Shown in pieces: positions 35,100 to 48,554 of a stretch of DNA of 64,000 nt. How positions within the stretch are numbered: the stretch's first letter is position 1; each line of letters starts with the position of its first letter. The notes under the pieces were generated by a model. The model was not told the DNA's origin. It worked only from the letters and a program-made list of their open reading frames with translations, and did no database searches. This DNA is from Epiperipatus broadwayi (Eukaryota > Onychophora > Udeonychophora > Euonychophora > Peripatidae). The DNA lies in contig JAQFVV010007216.1 in the NCBI GenBank assembly GCA_028023455.1, forward strand, positions 64,001 to 128,000, given 5' to 3'. A program made the translations under genes and the position numbers.

Positions 35100-36350
35100 C
35101 AAATTCAGCTGTCAAAAAGATAAACTTAAACTCCCTCATACTTCCCATGATTATATATTATCTTGCGGGTTTTAAACCAACAGAAGCTTTCATTAAAAAA
35201 GTAGAATCCCACTGTCTACAACTCTGTAAAGGTGGGCGCAGATCATTTATCAGTCTGCGCACCCTTCAAAAGCCAAGAAACATGAATGGACTGGGACTAC
35301 ATTCAATAAAGGTATTTGCAATACAGAGAACTTACAATATAATCCATAAACTTTATTCTGATTGCAGGACCTTCCAATGTCCGCTTCCCAAAGAGCAAGT
35401 GCTTCCCACTGATAGACCGCCCCATCAGAGGTTCACTCCCATCTGGCTTCAAACACAATCTCATACATTTTTATGCACATAGTACCTTCCACAACCATGT
35501 TCAATTCAAAAATAACCTATTGGGAAGCCTTCAACCTATCCAACTCAAATACCCAGAAGGCACACACCTCCCCATCGACATAAACAAACTGCGCAAACTA
35601 GCCCGTAGATTGAAACTAGCACCTAAACACCCCGACTTCCTTCTTAAAATTAACCTTGGTAGCCTCTCCACTGCTATATTTCTTAATAGAAGAGGCTTCC
35701 GCATAGATCCCACATGTTGTCTCTGTCTTTCCAGCCCAGAAGATATGGACCATATCCTACGCCATTGTCCAATCTGGCAAGGACTAAGAGAAACACATTG
35801 ATAATAATGGTCCAGACCTAACATCTCTTCAAGGGGTTTTAAATAGAGGCATTTTTGCTGAAATCAGGCTTGCCACTTACATAAACTTTGCCATCTGGTT
35901 GACCAGATGCAAGGTGATTTTTCAAAAATTACCACTTGATGAAATCAATAACTGCTTCCTCAACATAATTAAAAATATCCAAGAAACAGACAAGAGAGAG
36001 GCTGATCCATACCTGGCCATATTAACATGGGAATTCACAACTGGCCTAAACAGCACCTCTCCAACCAACCTCTAAATAATTTATATGAAAATAACTATTA
36101 TGATTTAATAAAATCCTCCAACCATAACTTGCCAAAACAGGGTTTACTAACAAAGGTATTTCGTTATAGACTAGATGAATACTATTCACCTTGCATCCAC
36201 AGACTAAGTTCTTCACTAACATTCATTTTATATTATACTGACTTTTGGATCATTTCTTCTTTGTATATATCACCCTGTAACCTTGTCTAGTTAATTCTTG
36301 TTATCTTTTTGTCACTTATAGGTCAAATAAAATTATCTTGAAAGAGAGAA
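35100..36350 (+). pseudogene. L1/Tx1-like non-LTR retrotransposon C-terminal region
   Basis: Three readable pieces in order: 35147-35482 (AFIKKVESHCLQLCKGGRRS, then RTLQKPRNMNGLGLHSIKVF), 35520-35801 (KINLGSLSTAIFLNRRGFRI, then CCLCLSSPEDMDHILRHCP), and a continuation to about 36060 (DLTSLQGVLNRGIFAEIRLA, then FAIWLTRCKVIFQK). The 'GGLGL' segment and the C-x2-C...H-x4-HC knuckle are the usual C-terminal hallmarks of L1/Tx1/I-type polymerases. Only a few frameshifts separate the pieces and GC content is higher than nearby, so it is younger than other relics. A polyadenylation-type AATAAAATTATCTTGAAAG ends it near 36345. Confidence 0.65.
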
Positions 36351-37880
36351 AAAATATAAAGTTTTTGTTTTTAATCAGTATGATCATGTCAAAACTCATC
36401 TTTAACTATTTGTTAGTTTTTTCTCTCTTTATTCCCCCTGCAATTAGAATTGTTACTCATTTATGAATAGATTGTGATGATAAAAATGAGACGTATAATT
36501 AAATTTTTAAATAAAATAATCATTAAGCTTAAAATATCTGTTGATAACTGCAAACTCTTTCATATTCAGAGCTATAGATAATTAAACTAATAATAATTTT
36601 TAACTTTGCAATATCTTCATTACTTTTTATTGCATCATTTAATATTAAAACGCCATTTGACTTTTTTTACATTTTTTCAAGCAATTATATTTTCTTTTCC
36701 ATCAGAAATCTATTTTAACAGATCTCTGATAAAAACTTAAGACTGAAATAGTTAGAAGGGAAAAGATAAAATCACTTGAAAAAAAAATGCAAAAAAAAAA
36801 AAAAGATCTAGAATTACTGTATAATTTTTAGTTTTGGGAATCATTTTACTCTGGAAATATCTATTAGTTAAGCAGCAATGTTTTATTAAAACATCCAAGA
36901 CAATACATCTTATTCTTGTATTTTAATTAATATATATATATATAACTTTTTTATTCATTTACTATGATCCATTGTCTTTCACATAATTTTATCACTCCGC
37001 AATTTTTTATAATTAATGTAAAAAATAATAAAACAGAGTTTAAATATAAATTTGGTAAGATTTATTGTACCAAATATACTTTCAACTCTTTTGCGTTAAA
37101 TTTCATTTATTGAAGTTAAATGCTTCATTTAGACTTAACAATTACATCAACACAAATTATTTTAAAAGTCAATTATAATTAAAAAAATTAGATGGCAATA
37201 AGTTTATCATAAACAAACATTTAAGAAAACATGAAATAATAATCAGTATATATGCAAAAAATGCCGATCAGTATTTAGTATATCGGTTTAGCACTTCATT
37301 TTTCAGTTAACATTGAATAAAAGATAAAAAAATGAAAACATATTTCCAATAAATGACAAAAGAATTTAGGACCAAAACAATTAAGTTATTAAAGTGATTG
37401 AAAAATTTACTAAAATTCAAATTAATATTGAAATATTGAAGAAATAAAAATATAATTAACCCATAGACTTTATAAGTTTACGGGTCTGTACCAAAGCTTT
37501 TAAGATAGTAAAAATTTGTCAGATTTTACGTAATAACATACATACGTTTATTAGTTGTTTTTGTCAGAATTTAACATGTTTAATGCTAAAATGTAGTTGC
37601 TGTACTACGAATACATATCTCGAATTGCAAAACAAGTATTTAAACACATTTCTATATCAGACTTTATTTAAAATAAATAACAAAAATATTCTAGAACTTC
37701 CCTGCCGACATAAAAACAAATTAAAATAACCTAAATTTGACATTCCAATTTCTTTCATGTCAATAAATAACTTAATTTTATTAATTAGGCAGCTTCTTTA
37801 ATTAGTATCTAAATAAAATTATATTTTTATCATTAAAATGATGCATTCAAAATAATCAGGGCATGATAATTTTCATCACC
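36351..37880. other. AT-rich, no gene seen
   Basis: Low-complexity A/T sequence with no convincing frame and no clear repeat. It separates the transposon cluster from the V-ATPase gene. Confidence 0.45.
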
Positions 37881-38136
37881 AACCTTATATGAATAGGGCA
37901 AATGTAGAAAGGGCCAGTTGTAGACGTCACTCATAATAACAATAGATCCGCAGTCAAGAAAATACTACCGCTATATTATGATGAATTATTTTTTAAATTA
38001 GATTTCTATTTCAATAATTAAGTTATTATTTTTAATAATTTTTTAAAATATTGTACAATGAAATAAACTTATTAGTAATTTATTTTTAAAATATAACTTA
38101 TTTAATTTTTTTATTGCTGTATATTTATTTTTAAAA
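37881..38136 (+). promoter_or_regulatory. Presumed promoter and 5' leader of the V-ATPase subunit F gene
   Basis: A less AT-rich stretch at 37895-37975 contains GACGTCAC, a cAMP-response-element-like word. It is followed by an AT-rich leader up to the ATG at 38137. The transcription start cannot be placed. The call rests on position and on the local change in composition. Confidence 0.3.
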
Positions 38137-38190
38137 ATGGCTATCGCTGCTGCTCGAGGTGGAAAATTAGTAGCGGTGATAGGTGATGAG
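38137..38190 (+). CDS. V-type ATPase V1 subunit F, coding exon 1
   Basis: Encodes MAIAAARGGKLVAVIGDE and ends at the donor GAG|GTTAGT in phase 0. Joined to exons 48308-48389, 48472-48554 and 51727-51849 it gives 114 residues that follow animal V-ATPase subunit F closely: [75 protein letters not shown]. Subunit F belongs to the central rotor stalk of the cytosolic V1 sector and couples ATP hydrolysis to proton pumping into endomembrane compartments. Family members are usually about 120 residues, so only the short 'G-x-F-x-x-x-DLR'-type end is missing. The alanine-rich start before GKL is typically variable. Confidence 0.95.
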
Positions 38191-38939
38191 GTTAGTTTTA
38201 TTGATGTGGTATATTTAGCTATACCTTTTGTAAAAAAAAAAAAGTTGAATATTTTTTATTTTTATGTAAAATATCTTCAAAGTTATATTTTTATCTATAT
38301 AATGTGTTGACAATTGATTTATAAAACAAACTCACTTATGATAGTAAAACCAGTTTGTTCTTGTTGCTGTAGTATTATCTTTGGCATTGTATAATTGCAA
38401 TTATTTAACTGTATTTTTATTTAAAAAGAATAGTTGCGAGTGTATGAGCAGACCTGGCAGAAAGGGATGGTATTTTGAATGATTTAACTGTCACAAAATT
38501 TTACAGTTGATATTTATTCATAATCATAAAGTAATTATTAAATAAAAATAAATAATCGAATGGTTTTATTGTTTGAAAGTTCACAAGAAGTTCGAACACC
38601 AAAAATGCCAACACTGGATCCCGAGGACTTTACACTTAATCTGACATCCTATCATTGTATTAAACCACGCGTGACAATTAATTAGCAAGACATTATACTA
38701 CATACAAATTGATTTGCCTGGTTTAGGGAATCTCACATTACTTTGATATGATGTTTGCCGCTACCATCTCTGTGTTAAAATACAGAGAGCTTAGTTATTT
38801 ATCTATATCAGCTATTCTTAAACGAGCATCGCATTCCTGTGAGGGGTTAAAAAAGATTAAGCAAAAAGTTAAAATATGAATTTTGCAATAACTAGAAAAA
38901 TTAATTTCATCATTTTCAACCATTATCTATCCATTATAG

Positions 38940-39370
38940 CAGGGGTGGACAAATAGCGGCCCACTAAGAGTTTTTTTTGCGGCCCATCAAGACAGAAAAA
39001 TCTGCCTTGAACCAAGATTTCCTTCCCGTGTGTGACCGAAGTATTCATCTCATATTTTCCACTAGGACAGCCACGTCAATATGTATGCAGTGTAGTGTTC
39101 TGGTTGACCTAGTTAATTTCAATTTTGTCTTTGCAATGGTAAATATATAAATTTCCAACTTTAGTGAAACCATGAACCCTCCAAAAAACAAAATCGGTGA
39201 TAAATGTCATGTGTTTAATGAAGAATGGACAAACAAATATTTCTTTGGTAATACAGGGAATAAAGCAGTATCTTTGTTGTGTAATAACCTTTGCTTCCAC
39301 AAATTGGCCCCCAACGCGGCCTTCCACTTCCACAAAGTGTCCCCCGAGCTAAAACAATTGCCCACCCTTG
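38940..39370 (+). mobile_element. hAT-type DNA transposon, internally deleted
   Basis: The ends CAGGGGTGGACAA and, inverted, CAAGGGTGGGCAA form terminal inverted repeats of the kind common in Buster/Charlie-like hAT elements. GCGGCCC-type words lie inside both ends. Between them a plus-strand piece (about 39169-39290) reads KNKIGDKCHVFNEEWTNKYF, then VSLLCN. It resembles the N-terminus of hAT-derived proteins of the GTF2IRD2/ZBED type, just at the start of the zinc-binding domain. The rest of the transposase is deleted. No convincing 8 bp target-site duplication is seen. Confidence 0.6.
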
Positions 39371-41079
39371 ATTTAATGCATTACCTAGGATTTTGAACGT
39401 AGATTTAACACTGTTTTCTTCTTGTTTGTCGTTTCTTCCAGTATGAATGCTTCCAGACGGCTTGGACATTTCCTTGATGAGTTTCCTTATTATTCACGAT
39501 TATTACTATTGGAGACAATTAGATACTGGTGGAGATTTTCTAAGTTGTTACGTTGACATTATTTCACGGGCAGATCTTGCTGTTTTCATCGGACTTTTTA
39601 GGCTGTGGAGAGGCGTGAATTCCCAAAATCGTCTCAGCACTGCATTTTGTTTCTGGGTATAATTAACTCAACTGATTTAATTAATTTGTGAACTGCACTC
39701 ACTCAATTAATTTGTGAACTGACCACTGTCCGATAAAAAAAGGTCTATTTATACCTGCGCCTTGTTGTCTTTCTAATATCTCCAGCAAAGATCTGTTGTC
39801 AAATTCCAGTGATAATCATTTGATAAACGTGTTTTGGAAGATTGCTTAATTAGTAATAGCCATGCAATAAAACGTGTTGTTTTATTTTATTAATAGCCAT
39901 TGCCGTGTTTTTAATGATAATCTTTTTTTATTTCGCATACATTTTATTTATTTACAAATCGCACATATATACGCACATATATTTTTAATACAATTTACTA
40001 TTTAGTTTTAACATTATTTTTTTCTTTAATTAAACTTGAATGAAAAGAGATTTGTATGTTTAAACTTTTTAAATTATATTTTTACGAATACTAATAAAAA
40101 CTCTTTACTTCCTTTTATAACCCTTAGTTTAATTTCTCTAACGAAACACCTCTCTCCCCTTCTGATTAATTAATTGTAGCTTTTTTATTTCAAAACTAAC
40201 GCTAGAAAACTATTTGATTCTTATCCTTTTCTAAAACAAACTGCAATAAACTCTTCAACGTTTAATTTTATGTTTTTCTTTTATGAACGATTATTTTAAT
40301 AATATAATTTTAGATAAAATTATATGTGCCTATATCAATATAGGTACAATATATCATTGCTCTGGTTTGTTTACATTATCACAATGTTTTGCCATGTTGT
40401 ATGTCCACATTGTCAATTGCTTTATACAAATTTTTTTAAACAGCTTCTTGGGATTGTGCCAACTGATGGGTATAGTGGCTATCCACTCATGGAATTCTTT
40501 CAGAAATAATATACAGGAAAATTTTTAAACTTAATATGTAATATAATATAATATTGGTAAATTGGTAATGTTTTAACTAGTGGCTAGCTGGTTGAATAGC
40601 CATAAATTAAATTTGTCTCAATCATGCATTCATAGTTTTTTATAGTATTATTCTTATTGCAATAATTTATATTACTTTGCTAACTCTTTCTCGTTAACTT
40701 TTCACTATAATGCTCTCTTCAGCATATTTTACTTCTCATGCATTGCTGTTTTATAAGTACCATACTGCTCACATTTCTAGATAGTCAGTATCTATTTTTA
40801 TGTGACCTAATTTGCATAATTAGCTACATTATTATCTTCTTACAAATTAGTGTATTTATGATATTTTTGTATTTACATAATTTTAATATTGTGTATATTA
40901 TCTTTTTTTTAGAATGAATCTTTAATGTCTTTTATATTGACTAATTTTACACTCACACACTCATGGAACTTTTTTATTATACATTATTGATTTATTTATA
41001 TATTAGTGTTATACAGGTTTTTAGCCAAATATAACAATTTCATGAAACTGAATCATTATTTGTAAAAACAATTATGTTA

Positions 41080-41960
41080 TTATTTACAAAATCTAGATAA
41101 TTTAAGTAATCTCCATTTATTTTTACTTCTTTAGCTTTCCATTTTAATCCACTAAATACTTCTTGTAAAACTGCTGTGGTGATGTGGAATCATCCTATTG
41201 CACATCCTTATCAACATTAATCTTCTTAGTATCACTATGTAATCTAATCACTGTTGTTGCATTTAAATAAATATTCTTCAAAATATGATAATATTTAGAA
41301 TACATCTTTTATGGTCCAAAATGATTGAGAATATTCCTAAAATCAAATTCCTTTTCATAATCCATAAATTCAAAATTCACATTCTTTGTCTTTTCTATAA
41401 TTTTTCAGTACTTGGATTCTAATTCAGATTGTTGTTTTTTTTTATTGTTTCTGTAGATGAGTTGTATTACCTTAATAAAAATTTTGTATAGAACTGTTTT
41501 TTAAGACTGATATATCTATAATTTCTAATGGCTTCTTTATTATCTTTCTTAAATGTTAATATTGTTACTGTATTTTTCTAATAATCTGATATATATGTAT
41601 TATTTAGACATCTGGTATATATATTGTCAATACTTTTTTCATTTTATTTTAAGATATCAATAATAATTCCATTACTTCCTGTAACATTTTTTTATTATAG
41701 ATTTATTGCATGTCTCACCTCATTTAAAATACTTAATAATTTAGATGTAGTAAGTATAATGGTTATTTTGTTTTCTTGTTTTTTATTACTATATTATTCT
41801 TTGTAGAACTCTTTCACACCTGTTATGATGTCATTTCTCTTTTTAATAATAGTTCATCTTTTCTTATTGCTAAAGTAACTTTTCTTCTAATATCAAAATG
41901 TTATTTCATATTTTTGAAACTTATTTTTTTCTACATCTTTATTTGCCAATTCACAATTCT
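41080..41960 (-). pseudogene. RTE-like non-LTR retrotransposon relic
   Basis: On the minus strand from 41960 downward: NDIITGVKEFYKEYYSNKKQ, LSILNEVRHAINL and KNVTGSNGIIIDIL (pre-RT region). Near 41200 come a decayed 'GVQ.D..SPQ' RT motif and a segment similar in DNA to 6120-6230 of the other RTE-like relic (AATCTCCATTTAYTTTYACT and CATTTTTAATCCAC-like words). Heavily decayed. Confidence 0.5.
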
Positions 41961-43029
41961 ATTTTTTACATAATTAATCTTTTTGTGTTCTATATAACAG
42001 AACTTCATAAAGTTAATTCTTTTTAAGAAAACATTCTTTGTTCATTGTTTGTCTCATTGGTGAATTGTTTATTTTTTGTATATGTTTTTTTTTTAATAGT
42101 TTTTATCTAATATGTGTTTCACAACTCATTAATCAACAAATACAATGACATATATCACACAATTATTCCATAGACTAACATGCTATATATTGAGACCAAA
42201 TTTAAAAAGTTTGATTTTGTTAAATTAAGTAATTGGACTACTTCAGAAGTTAATTTGTTACATAACTTTAAAAGTCAGATTTTATAATGTTAGGATAAAT
42301 CCAGCTGTTTAAATATTACTATCTCTAATATATAATTAGTCCAACAGTTTATTAAATAAGCTCTGGGTGACCTGTAGTACCTCCCAGTTGGTTCTAATAT
42401 CTATAGAAGGTAGAAACCTGGACGAGCAATTACAAATATCACTGTCACAAATCCTAAGATAGATATATTTGTCAAGATTAGATTCAAGAAGTAATATTTT
42501 TTTAAGTTCATACTTATTGATAAACTAACTTTCCAATGCCTCTCATGAATTGTCTCTGGAATATGATAATTCAATATTTGGATTTTTATACTTTACAGAT
42601 ATTATTTACAAAATATTATTAATGTCAAATTTTTAAAAATATTTTTTTTTGATTAAGCATATAATTTAGAGAGTATGTCTCACTTTCATATCCTAAATTT
42701 AACATAAAATCTGTTACTATAACCCACTTAAATATCTACTGTCTATATATAATATATCTTGGATAGATATGAAATGATTTTAGTACAATAATTAAGTCAA
42801 TCAAAAAATAAATTTTTTTAAAATACTATAACACTGATTGAATTTCAAAATTAAGTAAAACTTCAAAACCAACATTTTAATAATAGAAGAGAGAGAGTTT
42901 AGTAATATTAAGCTCTCCCTTAATGACAATGGGATATTAAATTGTTTTGCCTTAAATAGAGTCTGAAGTTTCTCTGCATATATGCCTGGAAACTGTTAGC
43001 CAAGTTGAACATCTTTTCTTTACTCCTTA

Positions 43030-43930
43030 TCATCTAATTATTTTCCCAGCCTTATTCATTTATTTTTTTAATCTCCTTTTAATAAAAGTTGTTTTCATCA
43101 AACTATCATCATATTCCCCAACTTCTTCATAAAGACAACCAAAAAAAATCATAAAATCTGTTTCTTTCAGCTTTAAATTACTCCCATTCTTTATGTAGTT
43201 TAATTCTAATCTTCTTTCATTATCCTAAAATAAATTTTCAATACTTTTTCCATCATTTACCTGTAAATTACATCTACAATCAAAACTTTATTTCATTTAC
43301 ACCTTCTTTCCTTGGTATCTAAAGCTCCTTCTGCCTTTGCACCAAATAGCAATAAGCTTCCTTTAGTGTTATCATATATCTTTTCATACTTTTTGTACTC
43401 TTTATTTTTATATAACTTCAAATTACTTTTTTATTCACATTATTTTTTTATAATTCTGCTTTTTCCCCCTCTAATAAACTTATCTCCTTTTTGCCATCTC
43501 TCATAATTATGGACCCATGGAAATAAATTTTCCTTACTAAGAAATAAATCCTTTCCATTTTTTTTAATAACTTCATTTGTTGTTTATTTACTATCCACTA
43601 CATATCTACCTATTTCTTTTTGTACTGTATCTAAAAATTTAGAATTCCTTGGTCAATACCAAATACATCATTGTCAAATATTAAAGCAGGCTCCATCATC
43701 TTTTCAAATTATTCTACTTACTTTACATTTATTATATGAAAAATCAGATTTTTTAATCCATAACATATTTTTGTATGTGTTTACTCCTAAGTATTTGTAT
43801 AATTCCTTTCTCTTTTAACAGAGTTCTTAAATAATTAGTTTTCTTCCCATTAAAAAGTATGATCTTAGATTTTTCTTTAATAATCCTATATCTTCTACAC
43901 TATTTGGAAAAAAATGCCATGTGCAAAAAA
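43030..43930 (-). pseudogene. Decayed non-LTR reverse transcriptase C-terminal region
   Basis: On the minus strand, with frameshifts, the reading contains ELYKYLGVNTYKNMLWIKKS, then SKFLDTVQKEIGRYVV and RKIYFHGSIIMRDGKK. 'KYLG' followed some 100 residues later by 'LDxVQxxIGR' is the order found after the RT domain in several non-LTR clades. The clade cannot be named. Confidence 0.35.
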
Positions 43931-46900
43931 AGAGAACTATATTGCGCACTGGTACTCTAGCTCTACAATTAAACTATTAAACATTATAAAACAGACTACT
44001 TATAGTTATCTAATACTAAATATTTGATGGGAAATAATTGAACGTGGAGAAAGCACAATTGTTTAATGCAGATTTAAGTTTAGAAAGTCATGTTTATTAT
44101 TTTGACATATAGCACCATTTTTTCAATATCTTGAAATTGCTTTCAGTTAGCTTGTAACTGAAATTACTAAAGTGCATAGTTTTATATATATAGTGATTGG
44201 TGGAAAGGTTTGCCTATTTCAACATGATAGGAATAAATCGAGAATAATAAATTAATCATTTGCTCTTGCAAGCATTTACAATAACAAGTTTTATACAAAT
44301 TAAAATAATTAACATAGATAATATTGCAAGCATTCCCATACTCCCATCCCTCCTTTAACCTCTAATAAGCACATCAAGTATATGGAGTATGAGATGAAAA
44401 GGATAAACATAGGAAACATATGCTAATGAATTAATTCACTTTTATTAACAATTTTATCAAAATAATAATAATTTCCAATAAATAATAATAAAACAATGTG
44501 TAACAAGCAAAGGAAATTAAAAGTACTTAAGATTGATATTGAAGTCCCTTACAAATAATGGTAATTAGTAAAAATATTCACAAATTATTTCAGTTTAGAG
44601 GAATATGAATATCAAATAGGTGACCATGTACATGGTGAAGTGACTGTACAATTTTTATTTTTTTATTAACTACTTTATAATAGTCACGGATAATGACCAG
44701 ACTGGATCCACGTGAAGGCTGAACCTGTATTCAGATCCAGCCATATTTCTTGGCCATTGCCCCTCCACATTTAAGTTATAATTATAAGACAAAGTAAAAT
44801 AGTCTACTTGGAATTAGGATGAGAAATAAATGAGAAATCAAATTATTAATAATAACACTAATTTTAATTAAGAAATATAATAAAAATAATATAACTCTTA
44901 TTTACATATATACATTAATTTACTAGTATAGAGAATATGCATGACAGAAAATCTTTTTATTTATAAAATTTTTATTAAGTTACCTTTTATATCCAGTTGA
45001 CCTCAGTTTTCTTTTATATTGAAAGAATTTTGAATTGAGATATATGTATGGCCGTTAGGATTCTTCTTTAATATTTTCAATTTATCTGGGGTTTATTTCC
45101 AATAAGTTTCTTTCCTTGTGATTGAGAATATCATATCTACATAATTTATTAATCCATTTATGGTAGAGCATTTTTGCTTGAAAATTAATTGGATGGCAAA
45201 TTTCCTTGTTATCAAGTGTCGTATATTTTAGTGTCCACAATCAGCTACTAAGATGGGAGAATCATTGCTAATTACTAAGGCATTTTTATTTTATTTACAG
45301 CTTCATAGTAAACTACATCAATGAAAACTTCAAGGGGGAGCATTAGAAGCCTTATCCCTGTAATTGCATTATATCCACATAGAAAACATTAAAAGGTTCT
45401 TGCCTTTCATTGTACAAACAGCACAAAGAAGAAGTGAAGTTTTTCCCACCTTTTGTTGGAAAAGCAGACAAACCAAGAGGTTTTTTTTTCCGTTTTGCAA
45501 CTGGTTTCCTTAGCAACTTGATATTTTCAATAGTTAATTTTATTTTACAATAATTTTAATAAATTTTTAATTTTTTATAATTATTATTATTTTTAACTTT
45601 TTAATAATTTATTTTACACATGATTTTTATAACATTTTAGAAGACATTAAAAAAATTGCCTATATATTTATAAAAATTTATGCATGTAAACTCTGCCATG
45701 GAGATTAACAATATATATAATCTAAAATTCTTTAATAATTGTTTATTAAATTTTCAATAGAGAATAAACAAAATGTGTTAAGCAAATTGTGGCGAGAGAT
45801 TTATTCATTGTTCATTTTCATTCCTTGTAAAACAATTATTTATAATTAAATAAATCCATAATATAATATAAAATGTCTTTATATAACAGCAATAATATGT
45901 ATAATAATAATCATACATAAAAAAGCTCTTTTTGGCAAATATTAATTTTTGCTCTTTTCAATGTGCTTTAACAAATTTACAATTACGATCTACATTGCAT
46001 AAATAGTGATATCTATCTTTTTTTATAAAATTAACTATATCCTATTTAACCCATACAAAAAAAAAATCTGTGTAAATGTATATTATTACTTATAACACAT
46101 ATGTAATGATAGGGTATATCATCTTAAAATGTATATTTGTTTTTTATGTATGTTTGCTTCTTCGTATGTAATATACCTATGAACTTTAGCAAAACTTTTG
46201 AATTTTTTTTAAAATCAGTACTAGTGTTAATATTATTCTTTATTACATTTACATATATGAAAGAAAACATATCTTCATTAGTCTTTATTATGTCTACTTC
46301 AGCCATTCTAGATTAAATTAATAGTATAAAAGGTAACGCATTTCTACAACCTCATGAATAAGCAAATGTAAATTCATAAGGAACATATAAAAAAAAAATT
46401 TAGCCTATAAGCTTCCTTGTCAAATATTAAATCTTGTCATTTAAACCTTACTTATATATGCAATAATTTTTAAGGAAAGTTGTATATTGATGCTATATGT
46501 GATATTATATTATGTATATATGTGATATCTAAAGTAATAATATCTCTATTTTTAACTTACACTAGAGTTAATAGTTTTCTAAAAATTGCCTGCGTAAACA
46601 TTAAACTTCTGTCCTCAAATTAATATTCGAAGTAAGAAAACAATAACATAACACTATTATTTATTGATTTAGAATTTGCCCAGTTTTATGATTAGGATAT
46701 TTATTTTATTCTTAGAATGATATTGATTTTATAATATCCCTTTTTCAAATGTAGACATGTTCATTTTTGATACCTTCTAAAATATAAAAGTTTCAAATAT
46801 TTTGAGGAAGCCTTCATTACATTTTATCTATATTTTAGAAACATAAATAGTAATAATAATTTTAATAGTCCATAAATAAATCATGACTATTAAATATATA

Positions 46901-47547
46901 ATGTTAAGAATATAATTTTATTTACAAACTTAGTTAATCCATGAATAAATTTAATATAATAAAAACATTGTATCAACAAATATGTATGTTTATAGTTTAT
47001 GTTAAAAAGCTATATATATATCATTATAAATTTGTGTTGAATAATCAAAAGTATATTTTAAAATTTAATTAATTAAATCTTAATGTAGTCAAAAATAAAT
47101 ATATAAATAATTCATCAATTTTCAAAAATCATTAACAAAAATTATAATAATAAACATGTTTGTAAAAAAAGTTATACGAGCCAGATATAAAAAAAAATGC
47201 ACAAAGAATAAAACCCTGATACCATTTCTTGTTAATTTTTTTTTTTTTTCATAAAGTGCCCTTTTTCAAAAAATAACTTTCTTACAGCCATATATTTTTT
47301 CCTATTTTCACTAGTCCTTTAATGGAACCTGATTCAATGTTTCAACAAATATATTATTCACTATTAAGATAATTTATTATGCTTTATTGTGAGAAGATAA
47401 AATCATTTTATTACTTTAATACTTTTAGTTCTTTTTAAGACATCCAGGTGAAGAGAGGAAGATTTTCCCTCATCTATATTTTTCTATTATTTCAAAAAAA
47501 TACACAAATTAAGCATTTATTTTTATAGCGTCTGTATACAATTGTAA
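43931..47547. other. AT-rich intron sequence, no gene seen
   Basis: Only scattered short frames. A slightly more complex piece at 44690-44760 (GGATCCACGTGAAGG, CAGATCCAGCC) is unassigned. Confidence 0.4.
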
Positions 47548-47607
47548 TTACATTCGAATATTAGCCTTTCAAGCCAATTGGCTTGAAAGGCCGATATTCG
47601 AATGTAA
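47548..47607. repeat. 60 bp near-perfect palindrome
   Basis: Symmetrical about 47577/47578 with two adjacent unpaired positions (47562-47563 against 47592-47593, one of them G-T). The arms carry TTACATTCGAATAT and GCCTTTCAAGCC; the centre is CCAATTGG. Similar in style, not in sequence, to the palindrome at 30172-30247. Confidence 0.9.
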
Positions 47608-47815
47608 AGAACAATAATTGTTTTTATATGTAGATCACAGAAAACAAAACTAATAGCAAACTATTATGCAAATCCTAGCATCTCTAATAGCATTCATCCT
47701 TTTCAGAATTTTTAAAAAATGAAAAAATGTTATACATTAATATTTATTTCATTTCTTATAAATAAAAATCTGATTTTTTTAAATATTAATCATTTCATTA
47801 ATTATTTTGGAATTT

Positions 47816-47883
47816 GTTTATTATTATAAAACAATTGTATTTGTTTTTTGTTTATTATTATAAAACAATTGTATTTGTTTAAC
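47816..47883. repeat. Two 34 bp tandem units
   Basis: GTTTATTATTATAAAACAAT and TGTATTTGTTT occur twice, at 47816 and 47850, without differences. Confidence 0.9.
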
Positions 47884-48307
47884 ATGTGTGTTTTTACATT
47901 TTCTCCCACATTTATTCATGGATTTTAAATCTCACAATTATATTTTCTTAAAGTGTAATTTTGATATATATATCAATAGTGTGTTGATATAAATTGACTG
48001 TTTTTAAAGTCAAATTAATTTGAAAGTATTTATTACTAATTTCATTTCCTTTTTTTTATTTACTTACTACAATAGCTATTTTGTGCTTACTATCCTGATA
48101 TATATATGCAAAGTTGGTAGGCACATTGAAAGAGAAAAGTTTTTCAATAAAAAAAAAATACAAGCAATTTCTAAATTTACAAAGTGTTGAGCTTGTAATA
48201 GAAATTACCTTAGATGGCTTTTTGTTTTTTAGATAAATATTTTATTCTTTAATAAAGTTCTAAAACCAATATTTCCATTTATGTGTAATTATTTTGTTTT
48301 AATATAG

Positions 48308-48389
48308 GATACTTGTGTAGGATTTCTTTTAGGTGGCATTGGTGAAATCAACAGTTCCAGGCAGTCTAATTTTCTTGTAGTAGAGAAAA
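48308..48389 (+). CDS. V-type ATPase V1 subunit F, coding exon 2
   Basis: Encodes [15 protein letters not shown], then [12 protein letters not shown], plus the first base of the next codon (phase 1). The acceptor is AATATAG and the donor is GAAAA|GTAAG. GDEDT-x-x-GFLLGG, formed across the exon 1/2 junction, is the family's most conserved segment. Confidence 0.95.
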
Positions 48390-48471
48390 GTAAGAATAAT
48401 TTAAAATACATTTAAACATATATATGTATTTTTTATTAAATATATAATATTTTATAATTTTTACTGTTTAG

Positions 48472-48554
48472 ATACTGGTGTAGGTGAATTAGAAGAATGT
48501 TTTCGTAATTTTGTTAAAAGAGATGACATCGCTATAATTCTTATTAATCAAAAT
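48472..48554 (+). CDS. V-type ATPase V1 subunit F, coding exon 3
   Basis: Encodes [19 protein letters not shown] and IAIILINQN. It is separated from exon 2 by an 82-base intron and ends in phase 0 at AAT|GTAAGT. The short intron contrasts with the >3 kb and >10 kb introns on either side. Confidence 0.95.

Larger units (their letters stand above)
38191..48307 (+). other. V-ATPase F intron 1 (~10.1 kb)
   Basis: Phase-0 intron with donor GTTAGT and acceptor TTTTAATATAG. It contains a hAT relic (38940-39370), RTE-like relics (41080-41960, 43030-43930) and a palindrome (47548-47607). The stretch 39400-40260 is more complex than the rest and includes CACTCACTCAATTAAT, a word also present in the LTR at about 58427; it may be a decayed LTR, but no ends were found. 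The remaining sequence is AT-rich with no gene. Confidence 0.85.
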
